Positions 1 to 7,652 of a stretch of DNA of 15,815 bases are shown here, one piece after another. Origin of the DNA: an uncultured Clostridia bacterium (lineage in GTDB: Bacteria; Bacillota; Clostridia; Oscillospirales; Ruminococcaceae); contig CAMOFU010000025.1 in NCBI GenBank assembly GCA_946613705.1, forward strand, positions 1 through 15,815, in the 5' to 3' direction. The notes beneath the pieces were generated by a model that saw only the letters and a list, made by a program, of their open reading frames with translations, made no database searches and was not told the DNA's origin. Position 1 is the stretch's first letter, and each line of letters starts with the position of its first letter. The position numbers were made by a program, and so were the translations under genes.

Positions 1-48
1 CGGCAGATGATGTGCAGAGGCGTTAGCCGCGGGTCGTGCGGTGTTGCC

Positions 49-2295
49 TTAAAGCAGTGTCATCTGATCGGGGTCGGGAACGTCCTTGGCGAAGCTTCCC
101 GCCACGGGGATAGTCTTGCTGCGGTACTTGGCAAGGCTCTCCGACTGCTCGGCGGTAAGGATAAACGCCTTTTCCACCGTCGAGCCCTTGGCTTTAAGGG
201 TCATCACCTGCACACCGATAGTGTCTCTTGATGCCTTCGGCAGCAGCAGCGCCGTATCGAACACCATTGCCCTCCCGTTTGACGAGCGCAGCATTATCTG
301 TTCATTCGTACTGATATGGAATGCCGCGACAAGCCCCGTCTTGGCTGAATACGCACCCGAGAGCTTCTTGCGGTTGGTCTTCGTCTCGTAGGCGTTAAGC
401 GGCACCTTTGCGACCTTGCCGTTTTCGTACACGAAGATCATATAGCCCTCATAGTCGGTCGTCTGCACCATACAGCGAACATTCTCGCCCTCGTCGAAGC
501 CGAGCTTTGCGGGAATGAAATCGCCCAGAGCGCTTGCCTTGGTATCGTCAAAGGCGCTGGCTCTGGTCTTGTAGACCTGCGCCTTATCCGAGAAGAACAG
601 CAGCTCGTTTTTGTTGGTGGACTCCATTTCCTGCGAGAGGAAATCCCCCTCCTTGTATTTCTGTTCGCTTGCCATACGCAGCGACTGGGGAGTGATCTTC
701 TTGAAATATCCGCTTGCCGAAAGGAACAGCGTGCAGGGATAATCGGGAACGTCCTCCTCGATCTCTACCTCCTCAACGTCGCTGAGGTAATAGAACTGTG
801 TCCTTCTCGGCTGACCGTATTTCTTGATAACGTCCTTCAGCTCGGAGACGATTATCGACTTGATCTTCTTCTCGCTGCCCAGCGTCTCGGTCAGGTCGGC
901 TATCTCCTCCTCGAGCGCCTTTGTTTCCTCCAGACGCTTCATGATGTATTCGCGGTTGAGGTGGCGCAGTTTGATCTCGGCGATATACTCAGCCTGTATC
1001 TCGTCGATCGAGAAGCCGATCATCAGGTTGGGTATGACCTCTGCCTCCTCCTCTGTCTCGCGGATTATCTTGATCGCCTTGTCGATATCCAGAAGTATCT
1101 TGCCGAGCGCCTTGAGCAGATGCAGCTTATCCTTCTTCTTTTTCAGATCATAATTCACGCGCCGCTTGACACAGTCGATGCGGAATGTGACCCACTCTCT
1201 GATGATATCATACACGCCCATTACCTTCGGATAGCCGTGTACAAGGATATTGAAATTGCAGGAATAGCTGTCCTGCAAGGGGGTGAGCTTGTAGAGCTTC
1301 TGCATAAGAGCGTCGGGATCGACACCCTTTTTGATATCGATGCCTATTTTCAGACCGTTAAGGTCGCTCTCGTCGCGCACGTCGGAGATCTCTCTGATCT
1401 TGCCCGCCTTTACCAGAGCCACTATCTTTTCCTTGATAGCCTCTATCGTCGTAGTCGCGGGTATCTCGACTATCTCGATAGTCTTTGTCTCCTTATCGAA
1501 CCGATACTTTGCTCTGAGCTTGACCGAGCCGCGTCCCGTGCGGTAGATATTATCAAGCTCCGCCTCATCATAGAGCAGCAAAGCGCCCCCCGGGAAATCG
1601 GGACCCTTGAGTGTTTCAAGAGCATTGTGGTTCGGATTCTTCATCAGCGCGATGGTCGTCTCGCAGACCTCGCTGAGATTGAAGGAGCATACAGCCGAAG
1701 CCATCGAAACACCGATACCGACATTCGCGTTCACAAGTATCGTCGGGAAGGTCGCGGGAAACAGCGTGGGCTCCTGCATCGTGTTATCGTAATTGGGAAC
1801 GAAATCGACAGTATCCTTGTCTATATCCCGAAACAGCTCATTGCAGATCGGGTCGAGCTTTGCCTCGGTATAACGCGAGGCGGCATATGCCATATCACGC
1901 GAATAGGCCTTGCCGAAGTTACCCTTAGACTGCACATAGGGGTGCAGCAGCGTTTCATTGCCGCGGGCAAGACGCACCATGGTTTCGTAAATGGCGGCAT
2001 CGCCGTGCGGATTAAGACGCATGGTCTGACCGACGATGTTGGCGCTCTTGGTAAGGCCGCCTGTAAGCAGCCCCATTTTGTACATAGTGTAGAGCAGCTT
2101 TCTGTGCGAGGGCTTGAAGCCGTCGATCTCGGGGAACGCACGGGATACTATAACGCTCATCGCATAGGGCATATAGTTCTTCTCGAGCGTCAGTGTGATC
2201 GGCTCCTCCACCACCTGACCCGCTCCCGCGATAAAGGCATTTGCCTGCTCGGGAGTCAGTTTTGGTTTTATGTCATCTTTTTTCTTCTTTGCCAA
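49..2295 (-). CDS. parC: Topoisomerase IV subunit A-like protein (type IIA DNA topoisomerase, ParC/GyrA family)
   Basis: This is the DNA breakage-reunion subunit of a type IIA topoisomerase; with the ParE-like protein encoded just upstream it should relax or decatenate DNA using ATP. The 748-residue product has the family fold in order: winged-helix/tower domain from about 35 to 500, then a beta-pinwheel C-terminal domain from about 516. The catalytic tyrosine is Tyr142 in the motif SRYTEAKL, preceded by the quinolone-region motif NPHGDAAIYE (95-104). I see no GyrA box (QRRGGKG), and the length is close to E. coli ParC, so topoisomerase IV is a better label than gyrase. The residue matching E. 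coli GyrA Ser83 is Ala100, and Glu104 matches Asp87. The gene starts with TTG and ends in TAA. It lies 76 bases after parE with no separate convincing promoter, so the two are probably co-transcribed. Whether it acts as topoisomerase IV in the cell is inferred from family membership. Confidence 0.93.
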   Translation of the reverse strand: MAKKKKDDIKPKLTPEQANAFIAGAGQVVEEPITLTLEKNYMPYAMSVIVSRAFPEIDGFKPSHRKLLYTMYKMGLLTGGLTKSANIVGQTMRLNPHGDAAIYETMVRLARGNETLLHPYVQSKGNFGKAYSRDMAYAASRYTEAKLDPICNELFRDIDKDTVDFVPNYDNTMQEPTLFPATFPTILVNANVGIGVSMASAVCSFNLSEVCETTIALMKNPNHNALETLKGPDFPGGALLLYDEAELDNIYRTGRGSVKLRAKYRFDKETKTIEIVEIPATTTIEAIKEKIVALVKAGKIREISDVRDESDLNGLKIGIDIKKGVDPDALMQKLYKLTPLQDSYSCNFNILVHGYPKVMGVYDIIREWVTFRIDCVKRRVNYDLKKKKDKLHLLKALGKILLDIDKAIKIIRETEEEAEVIPNLMIGFSIDEIQAEYIAEIKLRHLNREYIMKRLEETKALEEEIADLTETLGSEKKIKSIIVSELKDVIKKYGQPRRTQFYYLSDVEEVEIEEDVPDYPCTLFLSASGYFKKITPQSLRMASEQKYKEGDFLSQEMESTNKNELLFFSDKAQVYKTRASAFDDTKASALGDFIPAKLGFDEGENVRCMVQTTDYEGYMIFVYENGKVAKVPLNAYETKTNRKKLSGAYSAKTGLVAAFHISTNEQIMLRSSNGRAMVFDTALLLPKASRDTIGVQVMTLKAKGSTVEKAFILTAEQSESLAKYRSKTIPVAGSFAKDVPDPDQMTLL

Positions 2296-2301
2296 ATCTA
2301 T

Positions 2302-2308
2302 TACCTCT
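2302..2308 (-). promoter_or_regulatory. Ribosome binding site supporting the TTG start of parC
   Basis: Read on the minus strand this is AGAGGTA; its AGAGG core lies 8 bases before the TTG that begins the parC frame (2295-2293). The protein then begins with Met-Ala-Lys-Lys, and the conserved family core starts near residue 35, so no inner ATG is needed. The strong site makes initiation at TTG credible. Confidence 0.75.
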
Positions 2309-2371
2309 TATCAGTTTATCAATAGTTTATAAAACGCGGTCATGGCTCGGCTCACAGATGCGCCGCGCACT

Positions 2372-4372
2372 TTACGAAATGTCTGCCATCTCGATATAGT
2401 CGTGACCGTGCTCGCTGATGAAATCCTTTCTGCCCTGAAGATCGTCTCCGAGCAGCATATCGAACATATAAGCAGTATCCTCCACATTGTCGGGATCTAT
2501 CTTTATGAGCCTGCGTGTGTCGGGATTCATAGTTGTCAGTGCCATCATGTCCGCCTCGTTCTCACCAAGACCTTTAGAGCGCTGGAGGATATATTTCTGC
2601 TCCCCGATCTTCGTCAATATGTCCGCTTTTTCGGACTCGTCATATGCAAAGTATTTCTTCTCGCCCTTCTTCTCCTTAACGGTGATCTCATACAGCGGCG
2701 ACTCGGCGATGAACACATAGCCCTGCTCGATCAGCGTCGGGCACAGGCGGTAGATCATCGTCAGTATCAGCGTTCTGATCTGGAAGCCGTCGTAGTCGGC
2801 ATCGGTGCAGATTATGATCTTGTTCCATTTGAGATTATCGATATTGAACAGCGACAGATCCTTGTTCGCCTTGCTCTTCACCTCAACTCCGCAGCCCAGC
2901 ACCTTCACAAGATCGGTGATGATCTCGCTCTTGAAGATACGGTCGTAATCCGCTTTCAGGCAGTTGAGTATCTTTCCCCTTACGGGCATCACCGCCTGGA
3001 ACTCTGAATCACGCGCCATTTTTACAGACCCCAGCGCCGAATCGCCCTCCACGATATAGAGCTCGCGCTTTGAAAGATCCTTCGAGCGGCAGTCAACGAA
3101 CTTCTGCACCTGATTGGAAAGGTCGATAGTACCCGTGAGCTTCTTGGCAATATTGAGCCTTGACTTTTCGGCGTGCTCACGGCTGCGCTTGTTTATCAGC
3201 ACCTGCTCGGCGATCTTCACCGCCTCATCGGGGTTCTCGATGAAATAGACCTCCAGCTGATGCTTCAGGAACTCGGTCATGCACTCCTTGATGAACTTAT
3301 TGGTGATCGCCTTCTTGGTCTGGTTCGCATACGAGGTCTGGGTCGAGAAGGAGCTTGACACCAGCACCAGCGACTCCTCTATATCCGCAAAGGTTATCGG
3401 CTTCTCGGATTTGAGATATTTGTTGTTATTTTTAAGATAAGCATTGATCTGCGACTGGAATGCCGACTTCACCGCGTCCTGCGGCGAGCCGCCGTGTTCA
3501 AGGAACGATGAGTTGTGGAAATACTCCTGAAGCTTCATCTTGTTGGAGAACGTGAACGCCACCGAGAGCTTGACCTTGTATTCGTCCTTGTCCTCGCGGT
3601 CGCGTCCCTTGCGGTCGCCCTGAACATACCTGACCGATGTCAGCGCGTCCTCGCCCACAAGCTCGGCGCAGTAATCGGCGATGCCGTTCTCGTAATAATA
3701 TACAGTCTCCCTGAACGACCCGTCCGCCTGCTGGTCGCGGAACACGAACGAAACGTGCGGGTTTACCACTGCCTGCTTTTTCAGCACGTCCTCATAATAC
3801 TCGCGCTCGATATTGATATCGGTGAACACCTCGAGGTCGGGCTTCCAGCGGGTGCGGGTGCCTGTTTTGCGGCGGTTGGTCGGCTCTGCTTTCAGGCCGC
3901 CGATGTTTTTGCCCTTCTCGAAATGCAGCTCGAACACCTGCCCGTCGCGGCAGACCGTAACGTCCATATACTCCGATGCATACTGCGTGGCGCAGGCACC
4001 CAGACCGTTCAGTCCGAGAGAATACTCATAGTTCTCGCCCGAGTTGTTGTCGTACTTGCTGCCGCCGTAGAGCTCGCAGTAAACTATCTCCCAGTTATAG
4101 CGCTTCTCGTTTTTATTGTAATCAACGGGACAGCCCCGCCCGAAGTCCTCTATCTCGATCGAAAGATCGTTATAGCGGGTGATGATTATTTTATCGCCGT
4201 GACCCTCTCTTGCCTCGTCTATCGAGTTTGAGAGTATCTCAAACACCGCGTGCTTGCAGCCTTCGAGCCCGTCCGAGCCGAATATGACCGCAGGCCGCAG
4301 CCGCACACGCTCCTCGTCCTTGAGGAGCTTCATTGATTCGTTGTCGTATTCCTTTTTCTTAGTCTTAGCCAT
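2372..4372 (-). CDS. parE: Topoisomerase IV subunit B-like protein (ATPase subunit, ParE/GyrB family)
   Basis: This is the ATP-binding partner of the ParC-like subunit. The 666-residue product has a GHKL ATPase domain: EILSNSIDEA holds the catalytic Glu45 and the Mg-binding Asn49, Asp76 lies in EDFGRGCP, and GLNGLGA forms the ATP lid. A transducer domain follows with the QTKK loop near 351-354. The TOPRIM domain shows EGDSA (442-446) and the acidic metal-binding set in CTDADYD (Asp524, Asp526, Asp528). The usual C-terminal motif around QRSKGLGE is present. E. coli GyrB Lys447 is matched by Arg465, common in ParE-type proteins. I chose the ATG at 4372, not an in-frame ATG at 4390, because GGAAG sits 7 bases before it and lies inside the extra codons. 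The gene leads the pair and has its own consensus promoter about 80 bases upstream. Confidence 0.93.
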   Translation of the reverse strand: MAKTKKKEYDNESMKLLKDEERVRLRPAVIFGSDGLEGCKHAVFEILSNSIDEAREGHGDKIIITRYNDLSIEIEDFGRGCPVDYNKNEKRYNWEIVYCELYGGSKYDNNSGENYEYSLGLNGLGACATQYASEYMDVTVCRDGQVFELHFEKGKNIGGLKAEPTNRRKTGTRTRWKPDLEVFTDINIEREYYEDVLKKQAVVNPHVSFVFRDQQADGSFRETVYYYENGIADYCAELVGEDALTSVRYVQGDRKGRDREDKDEYKVKLSVAFTFSNKMKLQEYFHNSSFLEHGGSPQDAVKSAFQSQINAYLKNNNKYLKSEKPITFADIEESLVLVSSSFSTQTSYANQTKKAITNKFIKECMTEFLKHQLEVYFIENPDEAVKIAEQVLINKRSREHAEKSRLNIAKKLTGTIDLSNQVQKFVDCRSKDLSKRELYIVEGDSALGSVKMARDSEFQAVMPVRGKILNCLKADYDRIFKSEIITDLVKVLGCGVEVKSKANKDLSLFNIDNLKWNKIIICTDADYDGFQIRTLILTMIYRLCPTLIEQGYVFIAESPLYEITVKEKKGEKKYFAYDESEKADILTKIGEQKYILQRSKGLGENEADMMALTTMNPDTRRLIKIDPDNVEDTAYMFDMLLGDDLQGRKDFISEHGHDYIEMADIS

Positions 4373-4408
4373 CAACTGACTTCCTTTCATAATTCAGAGC
4401 CGTATCTC

Positions 4409-4430
4409 CGCAGCCGTTCAGCCGACTGCG
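4409..4430 (-). promoter_or_regulatory. Small hairpin in the parE 5' leader
   Basis: The arms CGCAGTCG and CGGCTGCG can form an 8-bp stem with one G-U pair around a 6-base loop, between the parE promoter and its ribosome binding site. No U-tract follows it, so it is not a terminator. A role in mRNA stability or leader control is possible but not shown; a stem this short may be chance. Confidence 0.3.
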
Positions 4431-4453
4431 CGTTCACGGCCGCATCAAGCTTT

Positions 4454-4483
4454 ATTATAACACACCGACCCCGCATTTGTCAA
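4454..4483 (-). promoter_or_regulatory. Housekeeping sigma promoter of parE-parC
   Basis: On the minus strand there is a perfect -35 TTGACA (4478-4483) and a perfect -10 TATAAT (4454-4459) with an 18-base spacer. The -10 is extended (TGTTATAAT). It lies between the terminator of the upstream GNAT unit and the parE start, leaving a leader of roughly 75 bases. It should give strong, mostly constitutive transcription of parE and parC. Confidence 0.85.
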
Positions 4484-4512
4484 TCATATTTCTGCTACAG
4501 TACCATTTTTTG

Positions 4513-4546
4513 TACACAAAAGCCGCCACCGCGGCACGGTGACGGC
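4513..4546 (-). terminator. Intrinsic terminator after the GNAT gene
   Basis: On the minus strand GCCGTCACCG pairs with CGGTGGCGGC (10 bp, one G-U pair, 5-base loop), followed by TTTTGTG. The stem is GC-rich and lies about 27 bases past the GNAT stop. The U-tract is short, so termination may be incomplete. It closes the five-gene patatin-to-GNAT run and insulates the parE promoter. Confidence 0.7.
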
Positions 4547-4572
4547 AAGCCGAGGATATATTTACTGCTGCA

Positions 4573-5016
4573 TCAGAACTCCTTGAAAAACATGACCTGC
4601 CCTTCAAGCTCGTTGAAGCCGAGGCGCTTATAGAAGCGATATGCGGGCACATCGCTCTGAGTCATCAGGAATATCTGATCTATCCCGCGTGTGCGGAGGA
4701 AGCTCTCGATAAGCCTGAAAAACTCTCTGCCGATGCCCTTCCCCTGCCTGTCGGGGGCTAAGCACAGCTCCTCGATGAAATACTCCGTTCCCGAGTGCCA
4801 GTGCCTGATATTGCCGATGGAAATGCCGATCAGCCGCCCGTCCTCATACAGCCCGAGATCAACGGGTGTCCGCACCCGCATCAGATCGAGCAGATAAGCC
4901 TCCAGCTGCGCTTCGTCGTCCCAGCTCTCGTTCCAGGGCGGTGCGGAAAACACCGTTCTGAACAGCTCCTTTATCTCACCGAATTCCCTCTCGGAGATCT
5001 CCTTCAATTCTATCAT
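4573..5016 (-). CDS. GNAT family N-acetyltransferase
   Basis: This is a 147-residue single-domain acetyltransferase predicted to move an acetyl group from acetyl-CoA to an amine on a small molecule or protein. The acetyl-CoA pyrophosphate-binding motif A is clear at 87-96 (APDRQGKGIG), preceded by the beta-strand EELCL. Motif B with the usual late tyrosine region is AYRFYKRLGF (125-134). An early PPWNESW motif (26-32) recurs in a firmicute GNAT subgroup, but I cannot assign a substrate; aminoglycoside modification is not supported by any motif I can see. Its ATG overlaps the stop of the membrane-protein gene by four bases (ATGA), so translation is probably coupled. It is the last gene before a terminator. 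Confidence 0.9.
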   Translation of the reverse strand: MIELKEISEREFGEIKELFRTVFSAPPWNESWDDEAQLEAYLLDLMRVRTPVDLGLYEDGRLIGISIGNIRHWHSGTEYFIEELCLAPDRQGKGIGREFFRLIESFLRTRGIDQIFLMTQSDVPAYRFYKRLGFNELEGQVMFFKEF

Positions 5017-5651
5017 GCTCCCGCCCCCGAAAACTTATTTCTGAGCTTGCCGATCGCCCATGCCGAGGCCGCAGCTACTCCTCCGATCACTGCTGCCCAC
5101 AGCACGGAGATGAACCACGGCTGCTCATAAACGTGCAGGAACGGATAGGGACCGTATACCACCTTCAGAAGATTGAGAATAACGAACACGACCGCATACA
5201 GCATAGTAGGTGCCAGTGCAGCAGTGAGCTTTTTCCTGTCAACTGTCATTCCCTGCTCAAAGAATATAAATGATACACACGAAAGTATCGGGCAGAGGAT
5301 ATGATGATAGATCTGCGGTCCCTTGTAGAGCACATTCGCCGCCGTACCCGAGGGCATCGCCATCGGCACCAGCACGAATATAACGGTAAGAAATGTCACC
5401 GCAAGGCAGCAGCTTGCCAGATAACGCATCATTCCCGCAATGAAGCCTACCTTGCCGCCGCGCCTGATATACGAGATCAGCCAGACAACAGACGACACGA
5501 GCGCGAACACATTGCTCAGCACCGTATACCACCGCAGATTACCGAACCCGCCCCTCTGAAAGCTTATAGACGAGCCGATCAGCTCGAGCACTATCAGCGA
5601 TGCATTTGCCGCCACAGGCAGCAGCCTTGCCATTTTATTCCTGTCAGCCAT
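5013..5651 (-). CDS. Six-span integral membrane protein, possibly Pr6Pr or FAR-17a/AIG1-like
   Basis: The 212-residue product has six hydrophobic stretches: about 9-29, 41-62, 75-98, 116-133, 142-163 and 180-201. It has no cleavable signal peptide. Two polar motifs stand out next to membrane segments: RWYTVLSN (40-47) at the start of span 2 and YHHILCP (115-121) at the start of span 4. These resemble the bacterial Pr6Pr family and the FAR-17a/AIG1-like family, whose animal members are threonine hydrolases acting on fatty-acid esters with a Thr-His pair. Here the candidates are Thr43 and His116 or His117. That match is from memory, so the enzymatic idea is tentative. The start at 5651 has GGGAGG six bases upstream. 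The gene sits 16 bases after the aldo/keto reductase and overlaps the GNAT gene by four bases. Confidence 0.8.
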   Translation of the reverse strand: MADRNKMARLLPVAANASLIVLELIGSSISFQRGGFGNLRWYTVLSNVFALVSSVVWLISYIRRGGKVGFIAGMMRYLASCCLAVTFLTVIFVLVPMAMPSGTAANVLYKGPQIYHHILCPILSCVSFIFFEQGMTVDRKKLTAALAPTMLYAVVFVILNLLKVVYGPYPFLHVYEQPWFISVLWAAVIGGVAAASAWAIGKLRNKFSGAGA

Positions 5652-5667
5652 ATTATGCCTCCCGCGC

Positions 5668-6663
5668 TCACTGCGCCAGTATCTTCTCTATCTGCTGCAT
5701 CTCCTCATCGGTCAGTGCGGGTGCATCGAGCGCGTGCGCATTATCGGTTATCTGCTCGGGACGGCTCGCACCGATTATAACAGAGGTGACCGCAGGGTTT
5801 GAAAGTATCCACGAAAGCGCCAGCTGTGAGAGCTTCTGCCCGCGCGAGGCGGCAAGCTCGTTGAGCGCCCGCAGTTTTCCGAGCATTTCCTCGGTAAGCT
5901 CATTGCCTATCCAGGTCGCGCCCCTGCCAACGCGCGAATCTGCGGGTACGCCGTTCAAATACCTGTCGGTCAGCAAACCCTGATACAGCGGCGAGAAAAC
6001 GCACAGCCCGACACCGTTCTCTATCGCCCACTTGTCCAGCCCGTCACGCTCTATCCAGCGGTTGAGCATCGAATAGGACGGCTGATTGATGATGAACGGT
6101 GTTTTCAGCTCGCGGAATATCTTAGTGATCTCGGCGCTCTGCTTTGAATTGTAATTCGAGATGCCGACGTACAGTGCCTTGCCCTGCCTTACTGCATTGT
6201 CCAGCGCGAGAGCCGTCTCTTCAAGCGGTGTCTCGGGGTCATAAATATGGTGGTAGAATATATCTACATAGTCAAGCCTCATGCGTCTGAGACTCTGATC
6301 GAGAGATGCGGTGAGATACTTGCGTGAGCCGTTCTTATCGCCGTAGGGGCCGTCCCACATTTCGTAGCCCGCCTTTGTTGTTATTACTATCTCGTCGCGG
6401 TAGGCACGCAAGCCGCTGTCGAGTATCAGCCCGAAGTTCTCCTCTGCCGTACCGTTGTACGGGTGACCGTAATTGTTCGCCAGATCGAACTGAGTTATAC
6501 CGAGGTCAAATGCCGTGCGGCACATAGCCTCGGCATTGGCAAGGCTCGAGCCCCTGCCGAAATTCTGCCACAGTCCGAGCGATACCGCAGGGAGCTTCAA
6601 GCCGCTCCTGCCGCATCTGCGGTACTGCATCGTGTCGTATCGCTTATCGTTTGCCTTGTACAT
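5668..6663 (-). CDS. Aldo/keto reductase, YghZ/Gpr-like (L-glyceraldehyde 3-phosphate reductase type)
   Basis: This is a cytoplasmic NADPH-dependent reductase of aldehydes and ketones. The 331-residue product matches E. coli YghZ (Gpr) along its length: YRRCGRSGLKLPAVSLGLW near the start, AEENFG (73-78), GSRKYL, and DPETPLEET (142-150). The catalytic tetrad can be placed at Asp60 and Tyr65 (FDLANNYG), Lys97 (TTKAGYE) and His139 (DIFYHHIYD). E. coli Gpr reduces L-glyceraldehyde 3-phosphate and is linked to methylglyoxal detoxification; the same substrate here is inferred. I chose the ATG at 6663 because AAGGAGG stands just before it. An earlier in-frame ATG at 6681 overlaps the MORN stop as ATGA, but its codons contain that ribosome binding site. 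It lies 14 bases after the MORN gene and 16 before the membrane-protein gene. Confidence 0.92.
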   Translation of the reverse strand: MYKANDKRYDTMQYRRCGRSGLKLPAVSLGLWQNFGRGSSLANAEAMCRTAFDLGITQFDLANNYGHPYNGTAEENFGLILDSGLRAYRDEIVITTKAGYEMWDGPYGDKNGSRKYLTASLDQSLRRMRLDYVDIFYHHIYDPETPLEETALALDNAVRQGKALYVGISNYNSKQSAEITKIFRELKTPFIINQPSYSMLNRWIERDGLDKWAIENGVGLCVFSPLYQGLLTDRYLNGVPADSRVGRGATWIGNELTEEMLGKLRALNELAASRGQKLSQLALSWILSNPAVTSVIIGASRPEQITDNAHALDAPALTDEEMQQIEKILAQ

Positions 6664-6677
6664 ACTGCCCCTCCTTA

Positions 6678-7595
6678 TCATTCATCGGGAATGTCATTCT
6701 TCCATTTGCCGTCGTATATCACTCTGCCGTCCGATGCGGTAAGTCTGCCCGTACCGTCGCGCAGTCCGAAATACCATTCTCCCTCATATCTGCTGCCGTC
6801 GGGATAAAGCATTGTGCCCTGCCCCTGACGCATACCCTGCTTCCACTCGCCTTCGTATACCCCGCCGCTCGGATATGTCATTCTGCCGCTGCCGCTTATG
6901 GTATCGTCCTTCCAGTCTCCGTCGTAAAAGCTCCCGTCGGGCAGCTTCATGCATCCTCTGCCCTCACGCACGCCGTCAGTCCATTCGCCCTCGTAGCAGA
7001 CATCGTCAAAAAAGATGTATTTGCCCTTGCCCGTGATCCTTCCCATAATGAACTGACCCTCGTAGCTTTGCCCGTTGCTGAGGCTCAGTTTTCCGTGACC
7101 CGACATTCGGTCGTTTTCCCAGTCGCCCTCATAGCTGTAGTCATCGGGAACGCTGATCCTGCCGAAGCCCTCTCGGCGGTCGTTTATCCAGTACCCCTCG
7201 AAAACTGCTTCGGTGCCGTCGTTCCATTTAAAGGTGCCGTATCCGTAGCGTTCGTTCATGCGCCATTCGCCGTCATATACATCACCGTTCGGCGATGTCA
7301 TTTTTCCGTGACCGTGGCGCTTGCCGTTTCTGAGATCGCCCTCGTAAACGTGCCCCGAGGAATGGCTGTAAACTCCCGTGCCATCGGCTCTGTCGTTTTT
7401 CCAGCTGCCCGAATACCTGTCACCGTCCGCAAAGCTCATGGTACCGATGCCCTCGCGCTTATCATTGCACCAGTCGCCCGAATAAACGCTCCCGTCGGCA
7501 TACCGAAACATTCCGAACCCGTGCCTTTTTCCGTTCGCGCTGAGCTCGCCCCTGTATTCACTTCCGTTGTGATAGCGTATCGTTTTCCACTCCAT
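6678..7595 (-). CDS. MORN repeat protein, 12 full repeats
   Basis: The 305-residue product is made almost wholly of MORN repeats with a 23-residue period, from about residue 14 to 291, plus a partial thirteenth at the end. Each repeat follows the pattern YEGEW-x-(N/D)(G/D)-x(3)-G-x-G-x(5)-DG. Repeat 5 has a two-residue insertion (GTEA). There is no signal peptide, membrane span or extra enzymatic domain, so it should be a cytoplasmic elongated beta-structure. MORN repeats in eukaryotes link to phosphoinositide-binding or scaffolding proteins; the role of bacterial ones is largely unknown. The start at 7595 has AAGGAG six bases upstream. It follows the patatin gene by 57 bases and precedes the aldo/keto reductase by 14, so co-transcription is likely. 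A scaffold role for neighbouring enzymes is only a guess. Confidence 0.93.
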   Translation of the reverse strand: MEWKTIRYHNGSEYRGELSANGKRHGFGMFRYADGSVYSGDWCNDKREGIGTMSFADGDRYSGSWKNDRADGTGVYSHSSGHVYEGDLRNGKRHGHGKMTSPNGDVYDGEWRMNERYGYGTFKWNDGTEAVFEGYWINDRREGFGRISVPDDYSYEGDWENDRMSGHGKLSLSNGQSYEGQFIMGRITGKGKYIFFDDVCYEGEWTDGVREGRGCMKLPDGSFYDGDWKDDTISGSGRMTYPSGGVYEGEWKQGMRQGQGTMLYPDGSRYEGEWYFGLRDGTGRLTASDGRVIYDGKWKNDIPDE

Positions 7596-7652
7596 AGGCA
7601 GCTCCTTATTCGGTGCGGGAGACAGCCGCCCTGCCGCACTCTGTTCGGATCA

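Noticed and set aside
961..2325. 454-codon open frame on the plus strand
   Set aside because: It lies wholly antisense to the clearly conserved parC, and its translation shows no recognisable domain; it is a shadow of codon bias in the real gene.
4455..4652. 65-codon minus-strand frame after GNAT
   Set aside because: It overlaps the GNAT gene in another frame and crosses the terminator; Ser/Ala-rich with no motif.
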